NCBI GenBank assembly: GCA_021809235.1
Contig: JAKBAG010000055.1
Coordinates: 1-14,201 of the forward strand
DNA: 14,201 bases
From: Acidobacteriota bacterium
GTDB taxonomy: Bacteria; Acidobacteriota; Terriglobia; Terriglobales; Acidobacteriaceae
Reading direction: 5' to 3'
The position numbers and the translations under genes are program-made. This document shows, piece by piece, positions 13,569 to 14,201 of this stretch (position 1 is the stretch's first letter; every line of letters starts with the position of its first letter). The notes beneath the pieces are model-generated. The model worked only from the letters and a program-made list of their open reading frames with translations. It made no database searches and was not told the DNA's origin.

Positions 13569-14201
13569 AGATCTCTACGCTTAACCTCGATTTCCATCCG
13601 CGCACCGACCTGCGTTATGTCTCGCTGCTTGGCATCTTCTTAGCGGCCGTACTCTGTGTCGGCTGCATGCATCGGCCAGCCTCAGCTCCGGCTATTCACG
13701 CCAAAGCCACAGGCTCTGCTATCGTCATCGTCAGCGGCGACCGTCAGCTCGGCTCGCCTGGCTCGCTGCTGCCACAACCTCTCGTGCTGCAGGTTAATGA
13801 CGACCAGGGCAACGCCGTCCCCGGTGCGGTCCTCCAGCTTGTCGGCCCCACCGGCGTCATCATCCAGCCCTCGCAGGCACTCACCGACGACAACGGACAG
13901 GTTACTGTCCATCTCACCCTCGGTGGTATCTCCGGCCTCTATCCCTTCACCGCTATCTCGGCCGATGCGCACGGGAAAAACTTCTCTCTGCTTATCCCCG
14001 AATATTCCGCCGGCTATCAGCAGCAGGTCGGCTATCAGGTCAACGCACTCTACTGCTCCCGATGCCATGACCCTAACTCCACCGTCGAGCAGGTATCCAA
14101 CTACGACAATCTCGCCGTCAAGCCGCACGCCTTCACCAGCGGCGACATCTACAACAAACTCTCCCAATCCGATCTGTCCAACATCATTGCCCACGGCGGC
14201 G
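13565..14201 (+). CDS. Lipoprotein-like monoheme cytochrome c with Ig-like domain (3' end cut by window edge)
   Basis: The frame opens with an ATG overlapping the octaheme stop (ATGA) and stays open to the right edge, giving 212 codons. A hydrophobic N-terminal segment (about 19-33) ends in LCVGC, with Cys34 as a possible lipidated cysteine. The lipobox is imperfect, since -3 is Cys. Residues about 50-152 look like a bacterial Ig-like (Big_1-type) or transthyretin-like beta domain (DDQGNAVPGA, TDDNGQVTVHLTLG). A heme motif CSRCH follows at 164-168, so a c-type heme domain begins there and continues beyond the window. Position and overlap make it part of the same operon, probably as an exported electron carrier or complex accessory. 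The C-terminal part, and thus the total number of hemes, cannot be seen. Confidence 0.82.
   Translation, partial: MKISTLNLDFHPRTDLRYVSLLGIFLAAVLCVGCMHRPASAPAIHAKATGSAIVIVSGDRQLGSPGSLLPQPLVLQVNDDQGNAVPGAVLQLVGPTGVIIQPSQALTDDNGQVTVHLTLGGISGLYPFTAISADAHGKNFSLLIPEYSAGYQQQVGYQVNALYCSRCHDPNSTVEQVSNYDNLAVKPHAFTSGDIYNKLSQSDLSNIIAHGG

Overview
The window reads as a chromosomal segment of a Gram-negative, Acidobacteriota-like bacterium. That assignment is inference. It rests on a TonB-dependent receptor with an N-terminal carboxypeptidase-regulatory-like domain, a cupredoxin carrying a similar C-terminal domain, a lipoprotein-type c cytochrome with an Ig-like domain, and moderately GC-rich, C-ending codon usage. 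No rRNA, tRNA, insertion sequence, CRISPR array or phage gene was seen.

Left block (1-3537, minus strand): a compact [NiFe]-hydrogenase maturation operon read leftwards, hypC-hypD-hypE-hypA-hypB. The C/D and D/E junctions are 4-base ATGA overlaps, E/A are 11 bases apart, and A/B overlap by 65 bases. hypB runs off the left edge. HypF and the hydrogenase structural genes are not in the window.

Middle (3538-6534): a 296-base divergent intergenic region holds overlapping dyads, a Pho-box-like direct repeat and one perfect DnaA-box 9-mer. A plus-strand TonB-dependent receptor follows and ends at a very strong Rho-independent terminator.

Right block (6535-14201, plus strand): a 329-base leader with three consecutive dyads, one resembling a CRP/Rex-type site, precedes a tight respiratory gene cluster. 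In order it encodes a secreted type-1 copper protein, a GltD/DsrL-like NAD(P)H oxidoreductase with many iron-sulfur clusters, a Tat-type Rieske protein, a b6-type cytochrome b, a separate long C-terminal cytochrome b subunit, a membrane-anchored octaheme cytochrome c, and a monoheme c-type lipoprotein with an Ig-like domain that is cut by the right edge. Most junctions overlap or abut.

The best reading is that these genes form a split Rieske/cytochrome b complex. It would be genetically coupled to an NAD(P)H-reacting flavoprotein on the cytoplasmic face and to a large multiheme/copper electron-transfer module on the periplasmic face. Together with the hydrogenase maturation operon this suggests a versatile respiratory metabolism. 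The physiological donor and acceptor cannot be read from the window. Points of interest are the NAD(P)H-module/bc coupling, an APWY sequence in place of the PEWY quinol-oxidation motif, the 3+5 heme layout, and the dyad-rich leader.
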